64,000 nt of DNA from Caldilineaceae bacterium (GCA_022842065.1 JALHQH010000008.1:186001-250000), one strand, 5' to 3'. Positions 9,213 through 18,051 are shown, counted from the first letter of the stretch. The notes: a model not told the origin generated them from the sequence alone. Translations and numbers: made by a program.

Positions 9213-10101
9213 ATGAAAACTGATGCCCTCTTCTACGAGTTGTTCCAAGCGGCACCACAAACCGTTCGGCTGAGCTCACGCCGAAGCCTTTTTTGAGTTG
9301 TTACAGATCACACCGGCTTGTCCCTACCGTTTTGAAAGTATCACCGTCAAGACTGCCGAAAAGCGGATTGATGGAGTGCTGGAGCCAGTGGCAGAAAATC
9401 AGCCGATCTATTTCTTAGAAGTCCAGGCGTTCCCCGACGATGTGATTTATTGGCGAGTGATGCGCGAAGTTGCTACTTATTTTGAGCAACGCCCAGCGCA
9501 GAAAGAGAGTGCATGGCAAGCAATTGTGTTATGGCTCAATCCGGAAGACGATCCAGGGTTGGGTACGCTCAAGCCGCTGGCACACAAACCACACCAACGA
9601 CTCATCGCGGTTGACCTGTTGAAGTTGTTAAAAAAGCTTGATGAACGTGCCTTAGTGCTGAATGTACTGCGCCCATTGTTGGCAAAGAGTGAGCGCGAAG
9701 TACGCCAACATGTGGTACAATGGGTAGAAAATATCCGCCAAACGCCCAACCTGGATCGGCAGACCGAAGAACGGCTGGTTGCCATTTTGTCGCAGTTGAT
9801 TGAGCAGAAGTTTCGAACTTTGAGTTACAAGGAGTTAACCGCGATGTTACATTTAACCCCATTACGCGAAACGGCTAGTGTCCAAGAAGTACTAAAAGAA
9901 GATCGTGTGGATATGTTAATGCGTCAAATTCAAACAAAGTTTTCGCTCTCCGCTGAATTGCGCCAAGCCCTTACCACTGATCTCTTTCAGCTCGACATGG
10001 AAGCCCTAAAAACGTTAATTGAGCAGATCCTGCGTATCAACAGCGTAGAAGAATTGGAGCGTTGGATTGCTGAGCATCAGCCAGCGATCCAACGTAAGTA
10101 A
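9213..10101 (+). pseudogene. DUF2887/Rpn-like PD-(D/E)XK family protein, copy 2, same frameshift as copy 1
   Basis: This is a close paralogue of the gene at 7429, with the same promoter, the same MKTDALFYELFQAAPQT start and the same 25-nt insert at the same codon, again shifting the frame. The downstream frame, open from TTG at 9298 for 267 residues, keeps RIDGVLEP and IYFLEVQAF. Differences between the copies are mostly synonymous or conservative. That suggests the downstream part stayed under selection after duplication, or that the duplication is recent. The two broken copies bracket the DUF385 remnant and a third family fragment. Confidence 0.75.
9264..9288. repeat. 25-nt palindromic insert in DUF2887 copy 2
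   Basis: Identical over 25 nt to the insert at 7480-7504 and at the homologous codon boundary. The insertion therefore predates the gene duplication, or gene conversion has kept the copies alike. Confidence 0.8.
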
Positions 10102-10172
10102 CAGCCGCGGGGTTGCAGCATTATAGGGCTGGCGTTGGCGTGCGCGTTTGTTCTATGCACGCCGAGCGACTC

Positions 10173-10206
10173 AGCAGATGCGCTACGCCGCGCGTGCGCA
10201 TCTGCT
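10173..10206. repeat. Hairpin downstream of DUF2887 copy 2
   Basis: AGCAGATGCGC and its reverse complement GCGCATCTGCT are separated by 12 nt. It lies between two convergent transcription units and is followed by CAATTTT on the plus strand; it could act as a weak terminator. The rest of 10102-10337 shows nothing else that I recognise. Confidence 0.5.
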
Positions 10207-10337
10207 TGGCTTCAATTTTAGCTGACAATCACCCGTGGCTCGTTACCCCAACGCCTCCAACAACTCCCTCATCCCAAAATTTAGCAAAAAAGCGGCATAG
10301 TGGCTGGAAAACATGTCTTTTAGCAGTAGCTTTAAGA

Positions 10338-11165
10338 TTACATTTCCCCACCTATGGTGCAGCTATGAAGTGTTAATTGAATGTAAGCATGTGAGATGCT
10401 CTGGTCATTCGTATTTCCAGCCTCAGTACTCAATTTGTAACCTTCTGGCTGGAAACGTTTCTTTAACAGCGTTTGTACTCTATCTGCCATAAGCCAACAG
10501 GCTGTTTTCTCGTGTTGTGATAGTTCAAAGTAGTCCTGAACGTGCCGTTTTGGCACAATCTTAGCAAGGACCGTTGGTGTTGTTTGTTTTACCAGTAGGG
10601 TATAAGCGGTTGCTGATTCTGTCACAAGCTCATATTCAACTGCAGGGTTGCACTGTGGGCAGGTGCCATCCTGCTGGGCAGAGATTGTATTGAAATGCTG
10701 ATATTCATATACTTCGCAATGTTCTGCTAAAAGTATACTTTTATAGGGTAACGCCACATTGCATTGATAAACCTTGCAATCACGCTTGGTATGGGTGCGA
10801 AATCCGCTCTGTTGAATATCTCTGCGCACTGTAAAGTAGGCTCTACCAGTTGGCTTCAGCAACTCCGCTATGGCCATTAGCACATGGGCTTGCTCTTCAC
10901 CCAAGAGCACATTTAGTACGTAATGACACAAGATGGTATCAAATTTCCCAACAGGATGTGCCGGTGCATAGTGCGGATCGTAACCTACCGCATCGATCTT
11001 GTGCTCGCGTAAAAAGCTGACATCGGTGCCTAAACCACACCCGAAATCCAACACCCTGCCCTGGATAAGCCCCATTTGCCAGAGTTGTTTGGTCGGATAG
11101 GAAGGCCACTTTCTCTCTTTTACGGTCAAATGAACATTAGGGTTTTGTGGAGATTGATAGATCAT
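10338..11165 (-). CDS. Fusion of SAM-dependent methyltransferase and degenerate HIT domain
   Basis: The 275-residue protein has a class I methyltransferase domain (residues about 30-120): motif I VLDFGCGLGTD at 38-48, the acidic loop VGYDPHYAP and LLKPTGRAYFTVRRD. A HIT-like domain follows (about 165-270), with CPQC at 169-172 and the triad region ISHAYIQLTLH. Active HIT hydrolases have His-x-His-x-His there; only the first His (259) is kept, the others being Tyr261 and Gln263. It is the last gene of the DUF4007-ATPase-PAPS reductase-HNH operon and its start overlaps the HNH gene by 29 bp, so translation is probably coupled. Role inferred only from context: modification, or handling of a nucleotide intermediate, in a DNA phosphorothioation-like system. 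The methyl acceptor is unknown. Confidence 0.7.
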   Translation of the reverse strand: MIYQSPQNPNVHLTVKERKWPSYPTKQLWQMGLIQGRVLDFGCGLGTDVSFLREHKIDAVGYDPHYAPAHPVGKFDTILCHYVLNVLLGEEQAHVLMAIAELLKPTGRAYFTVRRDIQQSGFRTHTKRDCKVYQCNVALPYKSILLAEHCEVYEYQHFNTISAQQDGTCPQCNPAVEYELVTESATAYTLLVKQTTPTVLAKIVPKRHVQDYFELSQHEKTACWLMADRVQTLLKKRFQPEGYKLSTEAGNTNDQSISHAYIQLTLHSCTIGGEM

Positions 11166-12282
11166 GGGGACGATAGCTCCAATTTCCTATAAATCCCATG
11201 CTACGGGCAATCTGAAACTGGGGCGCAAGTGTCTCATAAAGCTTGCTGTGGAATGCGTCGTAGGGGATTGAGAGTAGGTCGCTGCGGTTTTCGCAGCCGA
11301 ATAGAATGATATAATCTTCGATGATTTCACGTTTTGCGTAGTTAGATGCTGCTACGATTTGTAATGCAACAAATTGTAGGTGTGAAAATTTTTTACAATA
11401 CTTATCCAGATCAGGCAGACGATCTCCTTTCGCTGAATTTACTGCGGGTAACGTTGGAATGATATTCCAGATCAGATCATGCGTGACATAGCGCCAGGGC
11501 AAAAAGTGATCAAGCGAGAAACCAAGAATTGGAATGATCTCATTGGAATAGATGCATCGACTCTCGTTAAGTTTTTGTAGCGCCTGTCGCCAATATGCTC
11601 TTGCATTATCAAGGTCACGCGTTTTGGGTAAGAACAGCTTGCCGGCAATATTAGGTACATTGGGATTGCGTAACTGTAAATACTTCAGCAAATTCCAGAA
11701 ACAATACGCTTGGAGAATCGATAGGTGTTGTACTACATAGTTGTACCAATCGGGATGTAGCTCAATCGTTTTCCTAGCGTGGAATCTATACATGCTTGGC
11801 GGATTGGGTGCTAGAAAAGATTCATTCGCTAGCGTGGTAATGCGTCCATTTTTTTGATGATCGGCCACACCACGTAATGCATCACGAAAAAAAGGTTCTA
11901 AAAAGCGGTAGGGGACATACCGAGCAAGTTGGTTAAATTCATACGCAAACTCACGCGATGTCTCACGTAATTCCGTTATCTTTCTAACAAGCTCTTCTTC
12001 CTCTGCACTGAATTCCAGGTTGGCTGCATCTTTGAGCATAATGGCAGCAAGACTTAATCGATCCTGATTGCCAAAAGAAAGCTTAAAATAGACGGCTGGA
12101 TACCAGATGCCGGCAACCATGATCGATTTCAACTCATCGACTGGTATGATCGCGGTGCGGTTCTTCCTAATATGCTCTAGGATCGAAATGAACCAGTAAA
12201 ATTTATAGGAGTTGGTTGTGTTCTGGAAACATGCGGCAAGCGATTCAATTGGTAGTGAGGTTGAAGGCGGTAGGTTAGTCAT
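11137..12282 (-). CDS. HNH endonuclease-like protein of the Ssp-like operon
   Basis: A 381-residue protein whose first 240 residues I do not recognise (helical, no membrane segments). Near the C-terminus is an HNH/beta-beta-alpha-metal motif: SLDHFLPWRYVTHDLIWN (Asp258-His259, Asn273), then VNSAKGDRLP (Asn282, Lys285). In many HNH proteins two CxxC zinc knuckles bracket this motif; here they appear as CIYS and LPAV, so the zinc site is lost while the catalytic frame remains. It starts 11 bp after the PAPS reductase gene and overlaps the methyltransferase gene. It may be the restriction nuclease of the system, a role SspE or DndFGH play elsewhere, but that is inference. Confidence 0.7.
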   Translation of the reverse strand: MTNLPPSTSLPIESLAACFQNTTNSYKFYWFISILEHIRKNRTAIIPVDELKSIMVAGIWYPAVYFKLSFGNQDRLSLAAIMLKDAANLEFSAEEEELVRKITELRETSREFAYEFNQLARYVPYRFLEPFFRDALRGVADHQKNGRITTLANESFLAPNPPSMYRFHARKTIELHPDWYNYVVQHLSILQAYCFWNLLKYLQLRNPNVPNIAGKLFLPKTRDLDNARAYWRQALQKLNESRCIYSNEIIPILGFSLDHFLPWRYVTHDLIWNIIPTLPAVNSAKGDRLPDLDKYCKKFSHLQFVALQIVAASNYAKREIIEDYIILFGCENRSDLLSIPYDAFHSKLYETLAPQFQIARSMGFIGNWSYRPHDLSISTKP

Positions 12283-12293
12283 AAATTATCCTG

Positions 12294-13430
12294 TCAGATA
12301 AAACAAGAAGTACAGCCTTCCCCTTCACTCTTTGATAATACATCTACCAGAAATACAGATTTATCCATCTTGCTGTTCTTCTCGCCATTACGCAGATGCA
12401 TCTCTTTCACCTGCACAATGCGTTCTGGCTGGATCAACTCTTCCAACCGCTCATCATCCATCCACGTAAAGCCGGCCTTTTCATAGTCGAGCGCCTGTTG
12501 AAAGCGTTGCGGGTGTTGTTCATAGAGCCAAACCCATTCGATCTTCTGCTGGAAGAAGCAGAAGTAACAGCCTGAGCGACTGCGATTGTAAAAGCCGGTT
12601 TTACCGTTAACCTCAAATTCGATTGGCTCATAGTAACGCGGACGCCCCACGCCACTCTCATCGAGCAGGCGAAAAACCCCATCACGATCGACCACATCCT
12701 CATTTGCCAGCAGCGGATAGCTGTCGACGTGCGAGAGCGGTAAATCAGTTGCTTGCAAGAAAGCAAACACGACGTGATTAAAGATTGAGACGCTAATGTC
12801 CAAGAGCATTTGCAGCTTGCGCACCTGATTAAACTTCACGGAAACCGGACGCAGTGCTAATTCAATCAGCGCGGCCCGTTGTTCACCACTACTATGCGCC
12901 GCACAAAATTCCGCCAAGCGGGCGTTGTTCTCAGTCGCCAACACCAGGCTAATTACATCTTTGCTCCACATGTTGCGCCGGAAAGGGAAGACAGTTTGGA
13001 TATTGGGTTTGTGCGAAATATAACCTTCGCGGTCTTCATCACCCCGGATCGCCACATAGGAGATAGTCGGTTCATCACCCACAAACATCTGCTCAAAGGG
13101 TTCCAACTTGAGTTTGCGCGTACACCAACGCGCCTGTGCCGAAGGCAAATAGCCGCCATACATGGCTAAAAAGTGGTCAAAGGGATCCAACGGGCTATCT
13201 TTGGCTGCTTCTAAGCAGGCGACCTTTTTGCCCAAAAAAACCTCCAAGTCATCAATGAATTGGTAGGTCTCATCCAATTCTTTGCCCGTATCCATAAAGT
13301 AATATTCAAGATCCAATTCGGGATAGTGGGTGCGCAGATAGATGGCCAAGGCAGCGCTATCCTTGCCGCCTGAGATGCCTAAGACATGGCGCAGCGGTCG
13401 CCGGTCTGTTTTGCTGGTTTGGTTACTCAT
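12294..13430 (-). CDS. PAPS reductase-family/DndC-like ATP pyrophosphatase (SspD-like)
   Basis: The 378-residue protein opens with the PP-loop ISGGKDSAALAIYL (residues 19-32) of ATP pyrophosphatases. It continues with the PAPS-reductase/DndC hallmark ARWCTRKLKLEPFE (Cys103), then a C-terminal SGCYFCFFQQ (Cys288, Cys291) that may bind iron-sulphur. It ends in an extra GCTSCFI (Cys373, Cys376). DndC and SspD activate DNA by adenylation for sulphur insertion. Sulphate assimilation is less likely: no ATP sulphurylase, sulphite reductase or APS kinase is nearby, and the gene lies between a large ATPase and an HNH nuclease. The ATG overlaps the ATPase gene by 8 bp. The C-terminal di-cysteine tail is a detail worth comparing with known SspD proteins. 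Confidence 0.75.
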   Translation of the reverse strand: MSNQTSKTDRRPLRHVLGISGGKDSAALAIYLRTHYPELDLEYYFMDTGKELDETYQFIDDLEVFLGKKVACLEAAKDSPLDPFDHFLAMYGGYLPSAQARWCTRKLKLEPFEQMFVGDEPTISYVAIRGDEDREGYISHKPNIQTVFPFRRNMWSKDVISLVLATENNARLAEFCAAHSSGEQRAALIELALRPVSVKFNQVRKLQMLLDISVSIFNHVVFAFLQATDLPLSHVDSYPLLANEDVVDRDGVFRLLDESGVGRPRYYEPIEFEVNGKTGFYNRSRSGCYFCFFQQKIEWVWLYEQHPQRFQQALDYEKAGFTWMDDERLEELIQPERIVQVKEMHLRNGEKNSKMDKSVFLVDVLSKSEGEGCTSCFI

Positions 13431-16400
13431 GGTTGACCATGTTCTCCTGTAACAAGATTGTCAACGCGCTCACATTGATGCTGGCATCGTCGGTTAGTTG
13501 GCGGCGTAGTTGCTCGACCAACGCGGCGACGGCTGCTTCTTTGTGGACCGGCGGTCGATGGAGCAACATGTGGCTGCCCGTGGTGGTTGATGTAATTTCG
13601 ACGCGCAGCGCCGGCAGTGATGTCGTGGCATCAACGGCAATGGCGCTTAACTCGCACAAATTATCCAGCGCGTATAGGCCATCGCGCAACTTATCATAGA
13701 CCACAAGTTCATCTTCATCACGCATCTGGCGCATGTTCTTGCCCACTACCGCCTGGACAATTGATTCCAACCAGCTATTGCGTTCTTCCAAGGCTGAGAG
13801 AAGACGCAGGTGGAGGGTCTTCTGTTTGGGCAAGAGTAGATGGGTGCGTAAGCTGGTGTAGCGTTCGGCAATCGCAGCTTTGTAATGGGGAAAGACACCT
13901 TGCGGTAGACCAAGCAGATCCAATAGATGCGCTTCGACCCGATCCATGAGTCCATCAAAACAATTTTGCAGTTCGCGAATGCCGCCATGAAGCTCGCGGA
14001 TGTATTGTGCCACGCGCGCTTCATCAATGGCCGCGCTGTTACTCTCGCCTTCCACCAAATCTGTATAGCCCAAGGCGCTGGGTAGATCTTGAAAGAAGGT
14101 CTTTTCCGGATCGACGGCGGTGGCAATGGTTTTGCGCAGGCGCAGCGTGGTCGCATCCAAGCGCTCAGTCCGCTTGGCATACTCAGGCAGATTGGCATAA
14201 AAGGTCACAAAAGGGCGGATCGTCTCGATAAAGCCGCTGTTCGTCATCCGCGTATTTGCTTTTTCCTGGACCAAAGCGCGGTAACGGTTAAAAAATTGGA
14301 GCTTGATGCCATCGACACTGAAGCGCTTGATCTGAAATTTGTGGGGTTCGCGGCGCACCAATTCCAGATTCTCGGCGCTTAACTCCGATACAAAACGCCC
14401 TTCGTAGTAAAGCGCAAAGTTCTCCCGTTGCACAAAGAGAAAGGTCGGTAGCCAAAATTCTAAGAAGCCCTGCTTTACTTTAAAAGGTCGTAATCCAAGT
14501 AGCTCGATCAGTTGTGAAAGTGGCTTCGGTGTACTTTTGGCTTGTCCTAAAAAGCCTTCACAGGCAGCCCATAGGGGCGCAAACGACGGATCGGTCGGCG
14601 CATCGAGGATATAGCCGCGGTCCCCGTCTACCACACCTTCCCCATCAGGATTGACTTGCGTATCTGCCGTCGCTTGGCGGTGGATACCAGTCTGTTTTAA
14701 GAGCGTCAGATAGATGGTGCGTTCCGGTGGATATTTATCCATAGGAAAGCCCAAATCGGCTTCTTGCCACCGTTCGGTTAATGCTTTGAAGAAAAGTGCG
14801 CGGGCACTATTGATCGCCGACGAGAGTCGGTGGCGATTGACCAACTCATTGCGGTAGATCGGGGTCTGATCATAAACCGCTTCACAAATGCGCGAGAGTT
14901 GGACAGTAAAGGCCGAAACATTGGGCAGCGTAAGTTGCTCGCCTTGCCATAGCCAAAGCACACTACCGTCATCACGATAGAGACTTTGGAGCGTGAGGCG
15001 ATTGAGTTCTTCGATCTGATAGGCGCGCAATTTATCAAGCTCTTTGACCGCTACCCGATCATCCCGGTGGAGTGCGCGGACATAGTTGATCTTCTCGATC
15101 TCAAAGAGAATTGTGCGTAGCTGACCGGTATGGCGATAGAGTCCGTATAAAATCGATGGGTCATGGTGCGCCGCATGTTCCTGCAGCACCTTCAGCGGCA
15201 AACCGGTAGAGAAGACCAGGTTGACATAGCCATCGGTGATCCCTTCCGGTACCGCGGCAACGGGTTCTTCCGAGAGCAGAAACTCAAAGAAGCGCGGCGT
15301 CCCGCTTTTGTAGCTGGCGGCTTTGGCAAAGAGCAACGGAAAATCAAAATATTTGCGCAGATAGGGCACAACATTGTTGATTGGGTCAATCTGCTCGGCG
15401 GCTTCCAAGAGCGCATATTCAATATTAAGATCAGTGCCTTCAAAGAGCACAAAAGAATCTTTGAAACGCACATGGCGCACAATCTTCAGTGCTTCCAACT
15501 CGTCCAATACCGTTTTGGGCGTCGCCATGCCCAACGCCTGTTCGGCATAAGTGGTGAGGAAGTCATGGCTAATGTGTGCGCCATCGGGAGCAAAGATGTT
15601 GAGCAACCCGATGATTTTGACCATTTTCAGCGCATCAAAGAGCCGCCCTGCCACCATCGCCTCGACGCGTTCAATCGCACTGCGCAGCGCGCCCCATTGG
15701 GCATAATGGGGATTGTGCACCGAGGAGAGCAGCGCATAAAAGTTTTGGAGCAAATAGTTATAGACACAAACCAGATTATAAGTGGGGTGTTCATCCTGAT
15801 CATAGTGATGAAGCGCCAATGCATCGCTGTCATTTAGAAAAGTAAAGAGGGAACGCTCATTCTGGCCATAGCGCTGTAGGGCTTGGGTGATGACCGCCGC
15901 CGCTAAAAGATCCATGGGGAAGAGTTGCTGCGCAAATGCTGCAGTCAACTTCCCACGGTAGGGAAAGGCTGCTGCCCGTTCAATGGCCGCCAATAGCGGC
16001 TCCATGCGGGTCGGCGGCACCCGTTGAGGTAGTTGGCTGACATGGTGGGCGGCCAATTCTAATAACTGTTCGACCGGCTCATTAAAGGTCAACTCCTTGA
16101 GCCGCCCTTTGACCTTTTCCCACTCTTCCCTTTGGGTTTGGGTCAACCCCTGGGCATAGGAAAAGAAGCCCTGATGGAGGGTAGTCAGCAAGAGCATGTT
16201 GCGCTGTGGTGCATTGACAAATTCGGCAAGCTGTTGGACAAAATAGAGTTCGCGTTCAGGGTTTGTGTGGGCAGCATACTCTAAAAATTTGCCAAATTCA
16301 TCCACCACAATTACCAAACAGCGCTTGGCTTGGCTAGCCTGTGTATAGCGGGTTTCAAGCGCAGCAAAGATCCCCGCCTCCGTCGTCGCGCCCAGGTGCT

Positions 16401-16710
16401 CGGCAAAGGTTTCAATGATCGAGCGATATGCACCAACAAAATTCAAAAATTCAAAGTCGTGGATGCCGCCAAAGTGCCCATTGGGGCTACCGAAGTAGGT
16501 TTGCGTGCCATGCAAGGTCCGGGCAAAGGCCAACAAAAAGGCTGATTTGCCGGTGCCATAGGAACCGATAATATTAAACGAGTGAATGCCCGTTTTGAAG
16601 TCATTGAGAATCTGATCGTAAATGCGTTTGGCGTTAGCCGTCGGAATATAGTGCAATTCCTGGTCGGCATCCCGGATCAAATTGACCGATGGTGAGAAAC
16701 TAGGCGGCAT
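13423..16710 (-). CDS. Large P-loop ATPase of the Ssp-like operon (SspC-like)
   Basis: A 1095-residue protein with an N-terminal ATPase core: Walker A GSYGTGKSAF (residues 49-58), Walker B CLVIVVDEFGKFLEY (Asp137-Glu138), then LLTTLHQGFF, a sensor-like strand. The remaining 850 residues are mostly helical and unrecognised, as in other large DNA-handling ATPases of defence loci (SspC, BrxC and PglY share this plan). Its neighbours, DUF4007 upstream and a DndC-like protein downstream with 8 bp overlap, fit SspC. BREX is unlikely because no PglX methylase, PglZ or Lon-like gene is present. Predicted role: ATP-driven remodelling or translocation of DNA while sulphur is inserted. Confidence 0.65.
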   Translation of the reverse strand: MPPSFSPSVNLIRDADQELHYIPTANAKRIYDQILNDFKTGIHSFNIIGSYGTGKSAFLLAFARTLHGTQTYFGSPNGHFGGIHDFEFLNFVGAYRSIIETFAEHLGATTEAGIFAALETRYTQASQAKRCLVIVVDEFGKFLEYAAHTNPERELYFVQQLAEFVNAPQRNMLLLTTLHQGFFSYAQGLTQTQREEWEKVKGRLKELTFNEPVEQLLELAAHHVSQLPQRVPPTRMEPLLAAIERAAAFPYRGKLTAAFAQQLFPMDLLAAAVITQALQRYGQNERSLFTFLNDSDALALHHYDQDEHPTYNLVCVYNYLLQNFYALLSSVHNPHYAQWGALRSAIERVEAMVAGRLFDALKMVKIIGLLNIFAPDGAHISHDFLTTYAEQALGMATPKTVLDELEALKIVRHVRFKDSFVLFEGTDLNIEYALLEAAEQIDPINNVVPYLRKYFDFPLLFAKAASYKSGTPRFFEFLLSEEPVAAVPEGITDGYVNLVFSTGLPLKVLQEHAAHHDPSILYGLYRHTGQLRTILFEIEKINYVRALHRDDRVAVKELDKLRAYQIEELNRLTLQSLYRDDGSVLWLWQGEQLTLPNVSAFTVQLSRICEAVYDQTPIYRNELVNRHRLSSAINSARALFFKALTERWQEADLGFPMDKYPPERTIYLTLLKQTGIHRQATADTQVNPDGEGVVDGDRGYILDAPTDPSFAPLWAACEGFLGQAKSTPKPLSQLIELLGLRPFKVKQGFLEFWLPTFLFVQRENFALYYEGRFVSELSAENLELVRREPHKFQIKRFSVDGIKLQFFNRYRALVQEKANTRMTNSGFIETIRPFVTFYANLPEYAKRTERLDATTLRLRKTIATAVDPEKTFFQDLPSALGYTDLVEGESNSAAIDEARVAQYIRELHGGIRELQNCFDGLMDRVEAHLLDLLGLPQGVFPHYKAAIAERYTSLRTHLLLPKQKTLHLRLLSALEERNSWLESIVQAVVGKNMRQMRDEDELVVYDKLRDGLYALDNLCELSAIAVDATTSLPALRVEITSTTTGSHMLLHRPPVHKEAAVAALVEQLRRQLTDDASINVSALTILLQENMVNHE

Positions 16711-16731
16711 AACGCTGTCCAGTGCGGTCTG

Positions 16732-17562
16732 TTAGTTGAGGTATTTAGTGGATTGGATCTCGCGGATGCCAGCATCGTCAGTAAAGGTCACACCCGGAAA
16801 TTTTGTCGTGATTTCGTTGATCTTCTGCTGCAGCGCGCCGCGGGTCAGGGCAAAGATCAAGCCAATGCCATCTTCTTTAACCAGCAGCGCATCGAACGAG
16901 ATCGAATTGCCGGTTTCTTGCTGTAACAGACAGTAGAGCAGAATCTCCGCCGGTAAGTCGCTGCGGTCATAGCTCTCAATTTTGTACAAATTGCCCCCGC
17001 TATCGCTGCGGTCCAACTCCTGCAGCAAATCCGAGTCTAGCAGCACCGCCGAAAAATCATCTTCCACATTCCCCGCCTTTGAGACGGGACGCAGGTAGTT
17101 CTTGACAAAGACATCCACATCGCGCTGTAAAGTGCGGCGGCTAATGTTTTGCGCACTCTCTTTACATTTCCGCTCTAGGAAATTGGTCAGTTGTTCTTTG
17201 GTAAATTCAATGCGCTCTTTGCGAAACTCATTAAAGACTAACGCGTAGATCGACGCCTGTTTAGTCGTGACCAACAGATAATGGAGCAGCCAAAGCGTAC
17301 CGACATTTTCCAAATAGGGATCTTTGCCTCGGTCAGCAAAGAGTGTATCAGCAAGCGGCGTTGTCTGCAATGCCTCGTCGATTAGCCCAAAGCTCTTCAG
17401 CCAAAACTGAATGGCAATGACCATGTTGCGTCCCACACCCAACGCAGTAACAGCTTCGCCATCAGCAAATTGACCTTGCTGCTTGACAAAATCATAGCCC
17501 TTTTTTAGCCAGAATTGGCGACAGTGAAAGGTTTCGTGGCCGGAGAAGGAATACTTGAGCAT
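16732..17562 (-). CDS. DUF4007 protein (SspB-like)
   Basis: A 276-residue protein starting MLKYSFSGHETFHCRQFW, the typical opening of the DUF4007 family, followed by AVTALGVGRNMVIAIQFWL, also family-typical. I chose the ATG at 17562; a TTG 21 bp further up is possible. DUF4007 is, to my knowledge, the domain of SspB, the nicking component of the single-strand phosphorothioation system SspABCD. The N-terminal third probably forms a winged helix. It is the first gene of the five-gene minus-strand operon, 21 bp before the ATPase gene, with a strong promoter-like sequence about 80 bp upstream. Confidence 0.7.
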   Translation of the reverse strand: MLKYSFSGHETFHCRQFWLKKGYDFVKQQGQFADGEAVTALGVGRNMVIAIQFWLKSFGLIDEALQTTPLADTLFADRGKDPYLENVGTLWLLHYLLVTTKQASIYALVFNEFRKERIEFTKEQLTNFLERKCKESAQNISRRTLQRDVDVFVKNYLRPVSKAGNVEDDFSAVLLDSDLLQELDRSDSGGNLYKIESYDRSDLPAEILLYCLLQQETGNSISFDALLVKEDGIGLIFALTRGALQQKINEITTKFPGVTFTDDAGIREIQSTKYLN

Positions 17563-17647
17563 AAAGGACGTGTGTTCTATCAATCATGGTTAGTGAGAAA
17601 TTAGCACAGATGTGCGCCGCGTGACTAGTATACCACACTGTAAGTCC

Positions 17648-17676
17648 ATTATACCAAGGATGTATTACAATGTCAT
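17648..17676 (-). promoter_or_regulatory. Promoter of the Ssp-like operon
   Basis: Read on the minus strand: ATGACA, a 17-bp spacer ending in TTGG, then TATAAT, so the -10 is extended (TGGTATAAT). Transcription would start near 17641, giving a leader of about 80 nt before the DUF4007 gene. Confidence 0.6.
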
Positions 17677-17698
17677 CAATGTTTTAGCTTGTTAACCG

Positions 17699-17942
17699 GA
17701 TGTGATTGCCTTCATCATCGACAAACTCGTTCATCTTGATCTAGTCGTCACGATTCACGATGCTACCGCAGCCTTCTACCATTACCCCCGACAAGCAGGT
17801 GCTTGATGACGATCCACAGGTGCTAGCGCTAGCAGAACGAATCTCTGATCGTCTTAACACATTGCGACATCCGTGTGGTATATTACGCAAAATCATGTCG
17901 AGTGACTGCGTTCAGCTTTTACACCGCGGTCCTAATAGATAA
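17699..17942 (+). pseudogene. Decayed unidentified reading frame
   Basis: One frame reads VIAFIIDKLVHLDLVVTIHD and then AAFYHYPRQ; a shift near 17800 is needed to continue as VLDDDPQVLALAERISDRLN. The two parts look like consecutive segments of one coding sequence broken by an indel. No homologue recognised. The 3' end runs into the MITE-like repeat. Apart from this, the promoter and the repeat, 17563-18051 holds nothing I can name. Confidence 0.3.
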
Positions 17943-18028
17943 GGCAGATAAACATGGCACAATCGTGTACGGCGCATTCCTGATGCGCCGTACACGATTG
18001 TGCCAACTCTATTTATTTTCTCTATAAG
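17932..18028. repeat. 97-bp MITE-like repeat, copy A
   Basis: The termini CTAATAGATAA and TTCTCTATAAG are imperfect inverted repeats. Inside lies a perfect 23-bp-arm hairpin: TGGCACAATCGTGTACGGCG (17955 on) to CGTACACGATTGTGCCA (ending 18005), with a 5-nt loop. Copies B and C have the same total length of 97 bp; D is shorter. Confidence 0.8.
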
Positions 18029-18051
18029 TTTATCAGTTGGAGCATAGAATT

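Noticed and set aside
12294..13430. Assimilatory PAPS reductase (CysH)
   Set aside because: Length, extra cysteines and neighbours fit DndC/SspD; no other sulphate-assimilation gene is nearby.
13423..16710. BREX locus (large ATPase resembling BrxC)
   Set aside because: No PglX methylase, PglZ, BrxA/B or Lon-like gene is present; DUF4007 and the DndC-like partner fit Ssp better.
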